The position numbers and the translations under genes are program-made. The notes beneath the pieces were generated by a model that did no database searches, was not told the DNA's origin, and saw only the letters and a program-made list of their open reading frames with translations. 64,000 nucleotides of DNA from Lentibacillus sp. CBA3610 (GTDB lineage: Bacteria > Bacillota > Bacilli > Bacillales > Amphibacillaceae), in assembly GCF_013373365.1 (NCBI RefSeq), contig NZ_CP035925.1, positions 3,286,001 to 3,350,000 on the forward strand. The letters are read 5' to 3'. The stretch's first letter is position 1. Each line of letters starts with the position of its first letter. Positions 44,859-54,500 of this stretch are shown here, piece after piece.

Positions 44859-44888
44859 TTGACTATTAGGAAACGCTTACTGTATAAT
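44859..44888 (+). promoter_or_regulatory. Sigma-A promoter for sigH
   Basis: TTGACT at 44859-44864, 18-bp spacer, perfect TATAAT at 44883-44888, about 40 bp before the sigH start. In B. subtilis sigH is repressed by AbrB; no AbrB site can be assigned by eye. Confidence 0.7.
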
Positions 44889-44929
44889 ACCGTTAAATTG
44901 ACTGCAGTGTAGTCGGGGGGTCTTTTCAG

Positions 44930-45583
44930 GTGAGTGTCAAGCTGGCAGAGGCAGATAATCGAAGCTTTGAATTGCTTGATGATGATGACATTATTCGTTT
45001 TATTCATCAGGGAAATAGTCATGCACTGGATTTTTTAATACATAAATATATTAATTATGTGCGGGCAAAAGCGCGAACATACTTTATCATTGGTGCTGAT
45101 AAAGAGGATATAATCCAGGAGGGTATGATTGGACTCTATAAGGCAATTCGTGATTATGACGGGGACAAGCTCTCCTCGTTTAAAGCATTTGCCGAACTGT
45201 GTGTCACCAGGCAGATTATTACCGCCATTAAAACCGCTACAAGGCAAAAGCATACACCGCTTAATTCGTATGTATCACTCGATAAACCAATTTATGATGA
45301 GGAATCTGACCGTACGCTATTAGATGTCATAGGCGGATCACAATCTTTTGATCCTCAGGAATTGCTTCTTAATAGAGAGAAATTTTTTGATATGGAAGGG
45401 AAATTAGCGGAATTGCTGAGCAGTTTGGAAAAAGAAGTGCTGCGTTTATATATGGACGGATGTACCTATCAGGAAATTTCAGTCAAGTTAAAGCGTCATG
45501 TTAAATCGATTGATAATGCCTTGCAGCGTATAAAACGAAAACTGGAACAGCTGCTTGAAACAAACGAAACAGGGGCACCATGA
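44930..45583 (+). CDS. sigH: RNA polymerase sigma factor SigH
   Basis: Sigma-H directs transition-phase and early sporulation genes. The 217-residue protein has region 2 (EDIIQEGMIGLYKAIRDYD near residues 63-81), SFKAFAELCVTRQII near 85-99, and region 4 helix-turn-helix (YQEISVKLKRHVKSIDNAL near 181-199). The start is GTG 44930, 9 nt after a GGGGGG box; GTG 44934 is out of frame. Confidence 0.96.
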   Translation: MSVKLAEADNRSFELLDDDDIIRFIHQGNSHALDFLIHKYINYVRAKARTYFIIGADKEDIIQEGMIGLYKAIRDYDGDKLSSFKAFAELCVTRQIITAIKTATRQKHTPLNSYVSLDKPIYDEESDRTLLDVIGGSQSFDPQELLLNREKFFDMEGKLAELLSSLEKEVLRLYMDGCTYQEISVKLKRHVKSIDNALQRIKRKLEQLLETNETGAP

Positions 45584-45587
45584 GCCG

Positions 45588-45616
45588 TTGACACATCATT
45601 AGTTGCATGCTACATT
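45588..45616 (+). promoter_or_regulatory. Putative sigma-A promoter for rpmG-secE
   Basis: TTGACA at 45588-45593, 17-bp spacer, TACATT at 45611-45616, directly after sigH and 36 bp before rpmG. Confidence 0.6.
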
Positions 45617-45651
45617 AGTGTGAGTGAAAAACCCTTTGATGGGGTGATACG

Positions 45652-45801
45652 GTGAATAAGAAGGTCGTTCTGGCATGTACAATATGTGCAAGCCGAAATT
45701 ATACGACAAGTAACAATCAGGCCAAGCAGCCAGAGCGGTTGGAAGTGCGGAAATATTGCAAAACATGTGGCAGGCATACATGCCACCGTGAGACAAAGTA
45801 A
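45652..45801 (+). CDS. rpmG: 50S ribosomal protein L33 (zinc-binding form)
   Basis: A 49-residue protein, too short for routine ORF calling. The start is GTG 45652 after GGGGTGAT. Two CxxC pairs (CTIC near residue 9 and CKTC near 36) mark the zinc-binding L33 type. Its place between sigH and secE matches the rpmGB position in B. subtilis. The sequence NYTTSNN near residue 15 fits L33. Confidence 0.92.
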   Translation: MNKKVVLACTICASRNYTTSNNQAKQPERLEVRKYCKTCGRHTCHRETK

Positions 45802-45835
45802 CAGGCATTCTTTGGCAGAGTGGAGGGGACAAGCA

Positions 45836-46012
45836 GTGAAAATTGTTAAATTCTTCAAGAATGTTTCAAGAGAGATGAAGAAGGTCAGCTGGCCAAAAGG
45901 TCGTGAATTAACAAGTTACACCATCACTGTATTGACAACAGTAGCTTTTGTAGCAGTGTTTTTTGCCATTGTCGATCTTGGTATTTCACAAATCTTAAAT
46001 TTATTTTTTTAA
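45836..46012 (+). CDS. secE: Protein translocase subunit SecE
   Basis: A 58-residue single-pass membrane protein of the SecYEG channel. The amphipathic REMKKVSWPKGREL segment near residues 12-25 is the family signature, followed by one membrane helix (about 32-55). The start is GTG 45836, 5 nt after TGGAGGGGA. The longer upstream frame (from 45686) is an overlap with rpmG in another frame. Confidence 0.95.
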   Translation: MKIVKFFKNVSREMKKVSWPKGRELTSYTITVLTTVAFVAVFFAIVDLGISQILNLFF

Positions 46013-46074
46013 CCGCAATTATTGAATAAATAGGATATAATTATGCTATAATGGAATATGATATATTTTTGACC

Positions 46075-46101
46075 AAAAACCCGGGCTTGTCGGGTTTTTT
46101 A
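46075..46101 (+). terminator. Short terminator or attenuator between secE and nusG
   Basis: AACCCG pairs with CGGGTT around GGCTTGT, followed by six T residues. TATAAT at 46048-46053 lies just upstream, so a transcript starting there would meet this hairpin almost at once. Confidence 0.6.
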
Positions 46102-46258
46102 ATATGGGATGATTTTTGAACGGCTGGTTTCGCAAAGTTTGTTGCTGGTAAGGTACTATAAAAACAATCTTTTGGAAAGCGGCTTTAGGTATCAATGCAT
46201 CTTCAGTATCAAGTTTTAAAATAAGGGAGGGAAGGGCAAGACAATTTGTCCTGTTCAC

Positions 46259-46792
46259 ATGGAAAAAAACTGGTATGCCATTCATACTTATTCAGGTTAT
46301 GAAAATAAGGTGCAAACAAATCTGCAAAAACGCGTGGAAACAATGGATATGGAGGATAAAATCTTCCGCGTGCTTGTTCCGGAAGACGAAGAAACGGAAA
46401 TTAAAAACGGCAAGAAAAAAGTCGTTAAAAAGAAATTTTTCCCCGGCTATGTTCTGGCAGAAATGATCATGACGGATGATTCGTGGTATGTCGTGCGTAA
46501 TACGCCTGGAGTGACCGGATTCGTGGGATCAAGCGGCCACGGGACAAAACCCACCCCGCTGTTGCCTGATGAGGTCGATTCTGTATTAAAACGCATGGGC
46601 ATAGCAGATAAGACACCGCAAATTGATTTTGAATTAAAAGAGAATGTGCAGGTGACAGACGGACCATTCAGCGGATTTACAGGTACAATTGAACACATTG
46701 ACGCAGATAAACAGAAAGTAAAGGTTCATGTGAATATGTTCGGCCGTGAAACCCCGGTTGAACTGGAATTCCCGCAAATTGAAAAATTATAG
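46259..46792 (+). CDS. nusG: Transcription termination/antitermination factor NusG
   Basis: A 177-residue RNA polymerase-binding factor. It has the N-terminal NGN domain (EKNWYAIHTYSGYE at the start, PGYVL near 61, WYVVRNTPGVTGFVG near 73-87) and a C-terminal KOW domain (VTDGPFSGFTG near 130-140). ATG 46259 matches the start of B. subtilis NusG. The only purine-rich box (GGGAGGGAAGGG, about 46224-46237) is about 22 nt upstream, unusually far. A small GACAA/TTGTC inverted repeat lies between the two. Confidence 0.96.
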   Translation: MEKNWYAIHTYSGYENKVQTNLQKRVETMDMEDKIFRVLVPEDEETEIKNGKKKVVKKKFFPGYVLAEMIMTDDSWYVVRNTPGVTGFVGSSGHGTKPTPLLPDEVDSVLKRMGIADKTPQIDFELKENVQVTDGPFSGFTGTIEHIDADKQKVKVHVNMFGRETPVELEFPQIEKL

Positions 46793-46851
46793 GAAAAAGT
46801 GAAACGACTGTCATTTTGCCGATTATTTTCTGATTCCAGGCAGCAAAATTC

Positions 46852-47433
46852 ATAAAGTGCGACGTAACTATCGGAAAATCTTTATCCCATTCTACCGGGG
46901 CCTGAGTGCTAGTTCATCGCTGCGGAAAAATACTCCCTTTCCGCGGGGAACGCTTCAGCCTACTCGCTCGCGGGCCAACACGATGTTGGTCACAAAGGCG
47001 TTGCCACAGGACGTGGCGTTCTTAGCCTTTGTTCCTTAGCGCCCGCTGCGGGGTCTTCAGACTGTTCCTTTCCCGCAGGAGTGTCGCATTTTTCCGCAGC
47101 TCAGTGTTCTGTTCTATCCTAGTGAGAAAAAGCCCACTAGACACTTTATTTTGAGTTTCAACATTCAAAATGCAGAACGAACGTCAATACCAGCGGAGGA
47201 AATACGCGGAGACTCCTGCGGGAACAGTGACCAACGTGAGACCCCACAGGGACGAGCGATACATCCACCGAGTCCGCTACGAGTTGTGAGGAGTGCTGCT
47301 TCACCGAACACACTTGCAACACGACGAGCACACCGAATGCCCGAGGAGGCTCACGGGGCACCCTAAGGGGCGCGGAGCGTATTTCCGGAGCGGTATCATT
47401 GCACACACTTTTTTTCAGTGTGTCGCAGTCTAT
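46852..47433. repeat. MITE-like element, copy 3 (582 bp)
   Basis: Ends are ATAAAGTGCGACG (46852-46864) and TGTCGCAGTCTAT (47421-47433), imperfect inverted repeats of the same family. It contains the GCTGCGGAAAAAT inverted pair, the AACACGATGTT module near 46977-47040, and a longer right half than copy 2. It lies between nusG and rplK, which are adjacent in B. subtilis. ORFs across it are not shared with other copies. Confidence 0.8.
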
Positions 47434-47496
47434 CTCAACTATGAAGTTAAAAAGCATCAAAATTCACGAAAAGAGCCTAAAATTTCAATCCAATCC

Positions 47497-47525
47497 TTGC
47501 ATAATTTCATAATACATGCTAAAAT
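47497..47525 (+). promoter_or_regulatory. Sigma-A promoter for rplK
   Basis: TTGCAT at 47497-47502, 17-bp spacer, TAAAAT at 47520-47525. It lies just outside the right end of the repeat element. Confidence 0.7.
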
Positions 47526-47561
47526 TCTTTTGTTATTTACGTCTCCGGAATGAGCGGGGAT

Positions 47562-47608
47562 TGGTAATGCCTGAGTGGGAGGGGTATCACCCTATTACCA
47601 CATCACGG
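47562..47608 (+). promoter_or_regulatory. Candidate ribosomal protein L1 leader site before rplK
   Basis: TGGTAAT (47562-47568) pairs with ATTACCA (47594-47600). Inside and at the 3' edge is GAGTGGGAGG, then ACC, then TACCACA. The same order of blocks precedes rplA at 48198-48227 and resembles the L1-binding stem of 23S rRNA in this window (GGTGGGAG near 22110; GGATACCACC near 22160). Confidence 0.6.
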
Positions 47609-47628
47609 ACTTTAAGGAGGTGTGTCTC

Positions 47629-48054
47629 GTGGCTAAAAAAGTTATTAAAGTTGTTAAATTGCAGATTGAAGCTGGAAAAGCAAACCCGGCACCGCCAGTG
47701 GGACCTGCGTTGGGGCAAGCTGGTGTTAATATCATGGGCTTCTGCAAGGAATTTAACGCAGAAACGCAGGATCAGGCCGGCATGATTATTCCTGTTGAAA
47801 TTACGGTTTTTGAAGACCGTTCATTTACATTTATTACGAAAACCCCGCCTGCCGCTGTATTATTGAAAAAGGCAGCAGGAATTGAAACGGCATCAGGTGA
47901 ACCAAACCGTAACAAAATTGCATCCGTTAAACGTGATCAAGTACGGGAAATTGCAGAAACAAAAATGCCTGACCTGGATGCGGCTGACCTGGATGCTGCT
48001 GAACGTATGGTTGAAGGAACCGCACGCAGCATGGGTATTTCGATTGAAGACTAA
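47629..48054 (+). CDS. rplK: 50S ribosomal protein L11
   Basis: A 141-residue protein of the GTPase-associated centre. [15 protein letters not shown] near residues 21-35 is the proline-rich N-terminal loop that thiostrepton contacts; the C-terminal RNA-binding domain follows. The start is GTG 47629 after AAGGAGGTG. Confidence 0.97.
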   Translation: MAKKVIKVVKLQIEAGKANPAPPVGPALGQAGVNIMGFCKEFNAETQDQAGMIIPVEITVFEDRSFTFITKTPPAAVLLKKAAGIETASGEPNRNKIASVKRDQVREIAETKMPDLDAADLDAAERMVEGTARSMGISIED

Positions 48055-48079
48055 TGTGATTTGAACATTAATGAATACA

Positions 48080-48116
48080 GGTTGCGTTAATGGATTCCAT
48101 GTTCGCAACTTTTTTC
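48080..48116 (+). terminator. Terminator-like hairpin between rplK and rplA
   Basis: GTTGCG (48081-48086) pairs with CGCAAC (48104-48109), followed by six T residues. It may reduce read-through from rplK to rplA. Confidence 0.55.
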
Positions 48117-48197
48117 ATGAAAAATGTATGGGCTTTGTGTTCAAACAGAATGGCCGAGTCATGGCCATGACTTTGAATGACGCTTACAGCATTTTTC

Positions 48198-48229
48198 GAG
48201 TGGGAGGTCTTACCGCTATAAACCACAAC
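48198..48229 (+). promoter_or_regulatory. Candidate ribosomal protein L1 leader site before rplA
   Basis: GAGTGGGAGG, ACC and AACCACA blocks, with GTGG able to pair with CCAC, lie 17 bp before rplA. L1 binding here would cover the translation start. See the matching site before rplK. Confidence 0.6.
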
Positions 48230-48245
48230 CTGAGGAGGAAACAAA

Positions 48246-48941
48246 ATGGCAAAAAGAAGTAAAAAATATCAAGAAGCTGCCCAGCTTGTTGATCGTTCAA
48301 AAGCATATGATGCCGAAGAAGCAGTTGCTTTATTGAAGGAAACCGCAAAGGCTAACTTTGATGAAACAGTTGAAGCTGCTTTCCGTCTGGGTGTTGACCC
48401 TAAGAAAGCTGACCAGCAGATTCGCGGTGCTTTTGTGTTACCGCACGGAACGGGAAAAACACAGCGCGTATTGGTATTTGCGAAAGGCGAAAAGGCAACA
48501 GAAGCTGAAAACGCCGGAGCAGATTATGTAGGCGAGCAAGACCTTATCAACAGAATCAATCAAGGCTGGTTTGATTTTGATGTCGTTGTTGCGACACCGG
48601 ACATGATGGCCGAAGTTGGTAAACTTGGCCGTGTTTTAGGACCCAAAGGGCTAATGCCTAACCCTAAGACAGGTACCGTGACATTCGAGATTGAAAAAGC
48701 CGTTAACGAGATTAAAGCTGGTAAAGTGGAATACCGTGTTGATAAATCCGCAAATATTCATGTTCCGCTTGGAAAAATCTCATTTGATAATGAAAAATTA
48801 GTTGAGAACTTTGAGGCTATTGCGGATACGCTTGTTAAAGCAAAACCACAGGCATCAAAAGGTGTCTACATGCGTAATGCTTCAATCACTTCCACAATGG
48901 GACCTGGCATAAGAGTGGATGTTTCACCTTATCGCAACTAA
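48246..48941 (+). CDS. rplA: 50S ribosomal protein L1
   Basis: A 231-residue protein of the ribosomal L1 stalk and, in many bacteria, a translational repressor of its own operon. The family signature [20 protein letters not shown] falls near residues 121-140. A strong GAGGAGG box precedes ATG 48246. Confidence 0.97.
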   Translation: MAKRSKKYQEAAQLVDRSKAYDAEEAVALLKETAKANFDETVEAAFRLGVDPKKADQQIRGAFVLPHGTGKTQRVLVFAKGEKATEAENAGADYVGEQDLINRINQGWFDFDVVVATPDMMAEVGKLGRVLGPKGLMPNPKTGTVTFEIEKAVNEIKAGKVEYRVDKSANIHVPLGKISFDNEKLVENFEAIADTLVKAKPQASKGVYMRNASITSTMGPGIRVDVSPYRN

Positions 48942-49003
48942 GGAGCATGAAGTACCCGATTAATGCGTATGGCCGGATGTAACGCGTTGGTTAAGTTTTC
49001 CGG

Positions 49004-49032
49004 TTGACTTATTCAGGACAATCGGGTATAAT
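49004..49032 (+). promoter_or_regulatory. Sigma-A promoter for rplJ-rplL
   Basis: TTGACT at 49004-49009, 17-bp spacer, perfect TATAAT at 49027-49032. Confidence 0.82.
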
Positions 49033-49055
49033 GATTTGAGTCATAAGATGAATAC

Positions 49056-49184
49056 GTTATACCGTAGACAGCAGGTGCAAGGTATTGCTTAATTTCCTGC
49101 CGAGGTGTTTGATTAATGATTACTAAGCCCGCAACCGGGTTGTCATTTGTCATGAAGCCTCCATGTCTCTATGGAGGCTTTATT
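49056..49184 (+). promoter_or_regulatory. L10 ribosomal protein leader with attenuator
   Basis: The leader contains ACCGTAGACAGCAGG (about 49070) and TTAATTTCCTGCCGAGG (about 49089), the conserved helices of the Firmicutes L10 leader bound by L10(L12)4. A terminator follows: AGCCTCCAT pairs with ATGGAGGCT (49156-49179) and runs into TTTATT. This indicates autoregulation of rplJ-rplL. Confidence 0.9.
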
Positions 49185-49225
49185 AATAGGAACGGTATGA
49201 TGAAACATCAATAGGAGGTGGAATG

Positions 49226-49732
49226 ATGGCCAATAGCAATATTGTTGAGCAAAAAAGGCAGCATGTTCAGGACATTGCTGATAAATTTCGCAACAGCCAA
49301 TCAACGGTGCTTGTAGATTATCGCGGTCTTGATGTTGCTGAAGTAAATGAATTGCGTAAACAACTGCGTGAAGCGAACATCGAATTTAAAGTCTATAAGA
49401 ATACGATGACACGCCGGGCAGTTGAAGCTGTAGAGTTAGGTGAGCTTTCCGATACATTGGTTGGGCCGACTGCAGTGGCATTCAGTAATGATGATGTGGT
49501 GGCACCGGCTAAAATTTTGAATAACTTTGCCAAAGAGCATGATGCATTGGAAATTAAAGGCGGCGTCATTGAAGGTGAAATTGCAACGCTTGAACAAATC
49601 AAAGAGCTGGCGGACCTGCCAAATTACGAAGGCATGGTATCGATGCTGCTTAGCGTATTGCAAGCACCTGTACGGAACTTTGCATACGCTGCAAAAGCTA
49701 TTGCAGATAAACAGGAAGAACAAGGTGCATAA
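49226..49732 (+). CDS. rplJ: 50S ribosomal protein L10
   Basis: A 168-residue base of the L7/L12 stalk; [19 protein letters not shown] near residues 30-48 is typical, and the C-terminal helix binds L12 dimers. Two in-frame ATGs follow AGGAGGTG. ATG 49226 has better spacing than ATG 49223. Confidence 0.97.
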   Translation: MANSNIVEQKRQHVQDIADKFRNSQSTVLVDYRGLDVAEVNELRKQLREANIEFKVYKNTMTRRAVEAVELGELSDTLVGPTAVAFSNDDVVAPAKILNNFAKEHDALEIKGGVIEGEIATLEQIKELADLPNYEGMVSMLLSVLQAPVRNFAYAAKAIADKQEEQGA

Positions 49733-49807
49733 ATTAATCGATGGATACCCCGGCGATGCGGATAATTAAAGAACAACCACTTAAAATGATAAAATGGAGG
49801 AATAACA

Positions 49808-50176
49808 ATGGATAATCAGCAAATTATTGATGCGATTAAAGAAATGTCTGTTTTGGAATTAAATGATTTAGTAAAAGCAATTGAAGAAGAATTTGGCGTA
49901 ACTGCCGCAGCACCGGTTGCTGTTGCAGGCGGCGGAGAAGGCGGCGGAGAAGCTGCTGAAGAACAAACTGAATTTGATGTCGAACTTCAGGACGCTGGCG
50001 ATTCAAAAATTAAAGTCGTTAAAGCAGTTCGTGAAATTACCGGTCTTGGTCTTAAAGATGCAAAAGAAATGGTAGATAACGCTCCTAAAGCTGTTAAAGA
50101 AGGTGCTACCAAAGAAGAAGCTGAAGAAATCAAAGGACAACTGGAAGAAGCAGGTGCAACTGTAGAACTTAAGTAG
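49808..50176 (+). CDS. rplL: 50S ribosomal protein L7/L12
   Basis: A 122-residue stalk protein that recruits translation GTPases. It has an N-terminal dimerisation domain, an Ala/Gly-rich hinge (about 37-53) and the C-terminal domain with [16 protein letters not shown] near residues 69-84. AATGGAGG precedes the start. Confidence 0.98.
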   Translation: MDNQQIIDAIKEMSVLELNDLVKAIEEEFGVTAAAPVAVAGGGEGGGEAAEEQTEFDVELQDAGDSKIKVVKAVREITGLGLKDAKEMVDNAPKAVKEGATKEEAEEIKGQLEEAGATVELK

Positions 50177-50183
50177 TTTGACA

Positions 50184-50303
50184 ATAAAGTGAAACTGCAT
50201 TCAGTGGGACGCTTTTCCCCACTGAATGTTAGTTGAACAGAATCGGGCATTTATGGACAGTTAGCCGCCGTTCTTGGGCGGGTTACTGTCCGTTAGATGC
50301 GGG
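50184..50303 (-). repeat. Double-hairpin repeat element, tandem unit 1 (120 bp)
   Basis: First unit of an exact tandem duplication. On the - strand it aligns with the element at 9368-9490. Its stem CATTCAGTGGG/CCCACTGAATG (here 50198-50228) has the same loop as that element. A second hairpin pairs GGACAGT with ACTGTCC. It could act as a terminator after rplL, although no T run follows. Confidence 0.85.
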
Positions 50304-50423
50304 ATAAAGTGAAACTGCATTCAGTGGGACGCTTTTCCCCACTGAATGTTAGTTGAACAGAATCGGGCATTTATGGACAGTTAGCCGCCGTTCTTGGGCG
50401 GGTTACTGTCCGTTAGATGCGGG
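50304..50423 (-). repeat. Double-hairpin repeat element, tandem unit 2 (120 bp)
   Basis: Repeats 50184-50303 without a visible difference, implying a very recent duplication or an assembly artefact. Confidence 0.85.
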
Positions 50424-50426
50424 AAA

Positions 50427-50456
50427 AAGCTCGTCGGCATTGCGGCGGGCTTTCTA
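50427..50456 (+). terminator. Intrinsic terminator after rplL and the tandem repeat
   Basis: AGCTCGTCG pairs (with two G-T pairs) with CGGCGGGCT, followed by TTCTATAT. Confidence 0.65.
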
Positions 50457-50499
50457 TATATTAGGTTCTTTTCATATTACTCACAAAGCAGGTGCACAA

Positions 50500-51099
50500 A
50501 TGTCTGATCATTACTTTTCACAAAATCCTCTATCCAAACGTTCACCTAAGACATGGCAATACAAACTGCGAGGCAAAAATTTCACATTTGAGACTGATCA
50601 TGGTGTATTCTCCAAAAATGAAGTGGATTACGGAACCCGTTTTTTGATCGAAAAATTTGAAGAGCCATCTGTTCCAGGTGACTTTCTCGACCTCGGCTGT
50701 GGCTATGGACCAATCGGACTGGCTGTTGCGCATTGTTATCAAAGCCGCAATGTTGTGATGGCAGACATAAACGAGCGGGCAATCGAGCTGGCCCGGAAAA
50801 ATGCGCATTATAATGAAATCGCTAATGTTGAATTTTCATCAGGCGACCGGTTCAATCATCTTGAGGGCCGCTCTTTTGCTGCCATTCTTGCCAATCCGCC
50901 TATCCGGGCCGGTAAAACGATTGTTCATCAAATGTTTGAGGAGAGTCAGAATGCTTTAAAGGAAAACGGCAGCTTTTGGGTGGTCATTCAAAAAAAGCAG
51001 GGGGCTCCATCTGCTATGAAAAAATTGAAAAGTCTGTTTGGAAATGTTAAGGTGGTTGACCGCAGTAAAGGTTATTATCTACTGATGACCATTAAATGA
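50500..51099 (+). CDS. ybxB: Class I SAM-dependent methyltransferase, RsmC/YbxB family
   Basis: A 199-residue methyltransferase with the SAM-binding motif LDLGCGYGPIGLAV near residues 65-78 and the catalytic NPPIRAGK near 132-139. The NPP motif is characteristic of the RsmC/RlmG rRNA guanine-N2 methyltransferases, so a 16S guanosine (1207 type) is the likely target. ATG 50500 corresponds to the known start in Bacillus; the longer frame from 50353 runs back into the tandem repeat and is rejected. The conserved place between rplL and rpoB supports the call. Confidence 0.9.
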   Translation: MSDHYFSQNPLSKRSPKTWQYKLRGKNFTFETDHGVFSKNEVDYGTRFLIEKFEEPSVPGDFLDLGCGYGPIGLAVAHCYQSRNVVMADINERAIELARKNAHYNEIANVEFSSGDRFNHLEGRSFAAILANPPIRAGKTIVHQMFEESQNALKENGSFWVVIQKKQGAPSAMKKLKSLFGNVKVVDRSKGYYLLMTIK

Positions 51100-51128
51100 T
51101 TGACCTTATACAATACTTGTGTTAATAT
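51100..51128 (+). promoter_or_regulatory. Putative sigma-A promoter for rpoB-rpoC
   Basis: TTGACC at 51100-51105, 17-bp spacer, TAATAT at 51123-51128, immediately after ybxB. The resulting leader of about 380 nt is long. No known regulatory RNA is recognised in it. Confidence 0.6.
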
Positions 51129-51516
51129 AGTAAAATGCTAAGATGGGACTTCCTTTGTCAAGATGAAATTTCCCAATATATAACATGTATAATTCACTGA
51201 TAATCGGAGACACTAATAGAATCGACAAAATAATGACAGGTTTTTTGCAGATAAACTTGTCTGGGTCCCCTTGTGTGATAGGATTCTCATCAGTGTTAAT
51301 GTTTGCAGTTGTTTGACTGCAGGATTTGTTTAAATATATTTTTCAGACAGTAGTACGTGTGCTATTGTTATTTTGCATCTATACTGTCATTGGATTTAAA
51401 ACAGCTGGTATTTTAAATGGTATATCAGTTTGTTTTTTCTAAATATATGAGTCATTTTTCACAGCAGCAGTATGTGAATAATCTATGAAAAATGCTTGAT
51501 TTGAGGGGTGAAGCTG
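51129..51516 (+). other. Long AT-rich leader region before rpoB
   Basis: Almost 400 bp without an ORF. Short inverted pairs are present (GCAGTTGTTTGACTGC near 51305) but no terminator or recognised leader motif. Long rpoB leaders are known in Bacillus; any function here is unproven. Confidence 0.45.
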
Positions 51517-54500
51517 TTGACAGGTCAACTAGTTCAGTATGGACGGCACCGCCAACGCAGAAGCTATGCACGTATCAGTGAAGTGTTGGAACTGCCAAAT
51601 CTAATCGAAATTCAAACCGCTTCCTATGATTGGTTTTTAAGGGAAGGTTTGCGGGAGATGTTCCAGGATATATCCCCGATTGAGGATTTTGCGGGTAACT
51701 TATCACTGGAATTTATTGATTACAGTCTTGGGGAACCTAAATATCCCGTAGGAGAGTCAAAAGACCGGGATGTCACATATAATGCCCCGCTTCGTGTAAA
51801 GGTTCGCCTGATTAATAATGAGACCGGTGAGGTAAAAGAGCAGGAAGTATTCATGGGTGACTTCCCGCTGATGACCGATACAGGCACATTTATTATTAAT
51901 GGTGCTGAACGTGTCATCGTTTCACAGCTTGTGCGCTCGCCAAGTGTCTATTACAGCGAGAAATTTGATAAAAATGGCAAACGTGGTATCACGGCAACTG
52001 TTATTCCAAACCGAGGCGCTTGGCTTGAATTTGAGACAGATGCCAAAGATGTCGCATACGTAAGAATCGACCGCACACGTAAATTGCCGATAACGGTACT
52101 TTTGCGTGCACTTGGATTTGGTACAGATCAGGAAATTATCGACCTTATTGGCGACAATGAGTACTTAAAAAACACCCTGGAAAAAGATAACACAGAAACA
52201 ACCGAAAAAGCGCTGCTGGAAATTTATGAACGCCTGAGACCGGGTGAACCGCCAACCGTTGAAAATGCCAAAAGCCTGATGGTTTCCCGTTTCTTTGACC
52301 CGAGACGCTATGATTTGGCACGTGTTGGCCGGTACAAAATGAATAAAAAATTGGATATTAAAAACCGCCTGTTCAATCAAGTATTAGCTGAGCCTGTGGT
52401 TGATCCTGAAACCGGAGAAGTTCTGGCTCAAAAAGGCGATAAGTTAGAACGGAAATTGCTGAATAAAATTATTCCTTATCTGGAAAATCAGGAAGATATG
52501 CTGGGCGAAAAACACGTTGAACCTAATGAAGGTGTCTTGGATGATGCCATTCGTCTGCAATCCGTGAAAATCATTGATCCGACAGACCCTGATGGTGAAC
52601 GGGTGCTTGATGTTATCGGCAATGCGGGTGTTGACCATGACGTTAAGCATATTACACCGGCAGATATTATCTCGTCGCTCAGCTATTTCTTTAATTTGCT
52701 GCATCGCGTCGGCGGAACGGATGACATTGACCATTTGGGCAACCGCCGCCTGCGTTCTGTCGGAGAATTGATGCAGAACCAATTCCGCATTGGGCTGTCC
52801 CGCATGGAACGTGTTGTGCGTGAACGTATGTCAATTCAGGATACATCAAGTATCACGCCACAGCAGTTGATTAATATACGACCTGTTATTGCGTCAATCA
52901 AAGAATTCTTTGGAAGTTCGCAGCTATCACAGTTTATGGATCAGACAAATCCGTTAGGGGAATTGACCCATAAGCGGCGCCTTTCTGCTCTTGGACCCGG
53001 GGGATTAACACGTGAACGTGCCGGGTTTGAAGTGCGTGACGTTCACTATTCCCACTACGGTCGCATGTGTCCGATTGAGACACCGGAAGGGCCGAATATT
53101 GGTCTGATTAACTCGTTATCCAGTTATGCGAAAGTTAATGCATTCGGGTTCATCGAGACACCTTATCGCCGAGTTGACCCTGAAACAGGACGCGTGACAG
53201 GGGAAACAGATTACCTGACTGCAGATGAAGAAGATAATTATATTGTTGCGCAGGCTAACGCCCGATTAAATGAAGACGGCACCTTCGCAGATGAAGAAGT
53301 GATTGCACGTTTTCGCGGTGACAACACAGTTGTGCCACGCGAAAAACTCGACTACATGGACGTGTCGCCAAAACAGGTTGTTTCGGCCGCAACGGCATGC
53401 ATTCCGTTTTTGGAAAACGATGACTCCAACCGTGCGTTAATGGGTGCGAACATGCAGCGGCAGGCAGTACCATTGATGGAACCTGAAGCACCGATTGTCG
53501 GAACGGGCATGGAATATGTGTCCGGCAAGGATTCAGGTGCTGCCATTATCTGTCAGAATGAAGGCGTCGTTGAGCATGTCGAAGCAAAAGAAGTCCGCGT
53601 CCGCCGTATTTCTGAGGTCGACGGTAAAGAAGTGCAAGGCGACCTGGATGTTTATCGCATGCAGAAATATATCCGCTCCAATCAGGGAACCTGTTATAAC
53701 CAGCGCCCGATTGTCTCGAAAGGAGATCGTGTGACAAAGGGTGAGATCCTCGCTGACGGTCCATCCATGGAAGATGGCGAATTGGCACTGGGCCGTAATG
53801 CATTGGTCGGATTTATGGCGTGGGAAGGCTATAACTATGAAGACGCGGTCATCATGAGTGAACGTATGGTGAAAGATGATGACTTTACGTCAATTCATAT
53901 TGAGGAATACGAATCAGAGGCCCGGGATACAAAACTCGGACCAGAGGAGATCACACGGGATATCCCGAACGTCGGTGAAGATGCTCTGAAGAACCTTAAT
54001 GAAAATGGCATTATCCGCATCGGTGCCGAAGTAACAGACGGCGATATTCTGGTGGGCAAAGTAACACCTAAAGGGGTAACTGAACTATCAGCTGAAGAGC
54101 GGCTGCTCCATGCCATTTTTGGTGAGAAGGCACGGGAAGTGCGCGACACATCCCTGAAAGTTCCGCATGGCGCCGGTGGCATTGTACTGGAAGTCAAGGT
54201 TTTCAACCGTGAAGACGGGGATGAGCTGCCACCAGGTGTGAACCAGCTCGTACGGGTATATATCGTTCAGAAACGGAAGATTTCAGAAGGGGATAAAATG
54301 GCGGGAAGACACGGTAACAAAGGTGTTATTTCCAAAATTTTACCTGAAGAAGATATGCCATTCCTGCCTGATGGAACACCTATTGACATGATGCTTAACC
54401 CATTGGGTGTGCCATCACGAATGAACATCGGACAGGTGTTTGAACTTCATCTGGGCATGGCGGCCAGAGAGCTTGGACTGCACGTGGCAACACCGGTGTT

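Noticed and set aside
45686..45835. N-terminal extension of SecE (50 residues)
   Set aside because: It overlaps rpmG in another frame; the GTG at 45836 has a strong ribosome binding site and gives a normal SecE.
50353..50499. N-terminal extension of the RsmC-like ORF
   Set aside because: The extension lies within the tandem hairpin repeat and a terminator; ATG 50500 matches the family start.
52900..53060. Possible rifampicin-resistance changes in rpoB
   Set aside because: Positions usually altered (D in FMDQ, H in THKRR, S in LSALG) are wild type.
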